Source: CAZJDM01 sp964544765 | Lineage (GTDB): Bacteria > Bdellovibrionota_B > Oligoflexia > CAYFLR01 | Length of the DNA: 34,981 bases | Assembly: GCA_964544765.1 (NCBI GenBank) | Contig: CAZJDM010000028.1 | Location: forward strand, 1 to 34,981 | Reading direction: 5' to 3' | Shown here: positions 34,896 through 34,981 of the stretch, in pieces | Numbering within the stretch: the stretch's first letter is position 1 | How the letters are laid out: every line of letters starts with the position of its first letter | Made by a program: the position numbers and the translations under genes | Notes under the pieces: generated by a model | The model's input: the letters and a program-made list of their open reading frames with translations, nothing else | Told to the model about the DNA's origin: nothing | The model's database searches: none

Positions 34896-34981
34896 ATGCA
34901 AATAATCACTGATATTCCTCATAATAATAAAAACTTATCGATAATTTCGTTTGACAAAGCTGCTGATTGTCCATTAAAGTC
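34896..34981 (+). CDS. Possible start of a divergent gene cut by the window edge
   Basis: The frame from the ATG at 34896 is open to the edge and reads MQIITDIPHNNKNL and onward for 28 codons, directly after an in-frame stop. TATAAT lies at 34874-34879, but no ribosome-binding site is visible. On the opposite strand a frame ending at 34919 (SAALSNEIIDKFLLL) competes as the tail of a gene upstream of lipA. The window is too short to decide which is real. Confidence 0.25.
   Translation, partial: MQIITDIPHNNKNLSIISFDKAADCPLK

Overview
The window is AT-rich, gene-dense bacterial chromosome: 24 reasonably supported protein genes, one uncertain reading frame and one possible gene fragment at the right edge. 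I see no rRNA, tRNA, CRISPR array, insertion sequence or integrase. The organism looks Gram-negative: there are two Cys-lipobox lipoproteins, several Sec-type signal peptides and a Gld-type ABC transporter. It probably lives at least partly by low-oxygen metabolism (ferredoxin-linked 2-oxoacid oxidoreductase) and carries a flagellar switch protein gene. The mix (gingipain-type C25 protease, fused Gld permease, VorDBA with a beta-gamma fusion, transglutaminase-elicitor-like lipoprotein) would fit an FCB-type, Bdellovibrionota-like or other deeply branching lineage. I cannot place it more precisely from sequence alone.

Layout. 1-4042 (+): the end of pheS, pheT, and an alpha/beta-hydrolase-like gene 1 nt after pheT. 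4071-13321 (-): four same-strand genes, read from right to left: a membrane sensor with a SpoIIE/PP2C phosphatase, an RDD-family membrane protein with a long Arg/Lys-rich segment, a lipoprotein with a tandem CX3C motif, and a large secreted C25 cysteine protease. 13470-15038 (+): an orphan family 5 solute-binding protein. 15080-17179 (-): a lipoprotein resembling transglutaminase elicitors. 17341-18087 (+): an endonuclease III-like glycosylase. 18178-23707 (-): an ABC ATPase, a fused permease/GldG protein, a DUF4340 protein and a minimal FliN. 23964-24749 (-): a membrane coiled-coil protein with 21-bp coding repeats. 24897-26009 (+): a PRUNE/PPX1-type DHH phosphatase. 26010-26916: a mostly non-coding stretch followed by a reading frame that seems to lack its start. 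26945-34827 (-): a Lys-rich exported protein, pdxH, hflX, a small unknown gene, the vor (2-oxoacid:ferredoxin oxidoreductase) genes and lipA.

How the parts fit. The housekeeping parts are translation (PheST), ribosome-associated GTPase (HflX), PLP synthesis (PdxH), lipoate synthesis (LipA) and 2-oxoacid oxidation (Vor). Between them sit several envelope genes with no clear assignment: the four-gene block at 4-13 kb, the Gld-type exporter next to FliN, the transglutaminase-like lipoprotein and the coiled-coil protein. If there is an undescribed system here, the 4-13 kb block (regulator, membrane protein, lipoprotein, secreted protease) and the Gld/DUF4340/FliN block are the best candidates, but nothing in the sequence proves that either works as a unit. 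All functional calls come from motif recognition by eye; no database search was run.
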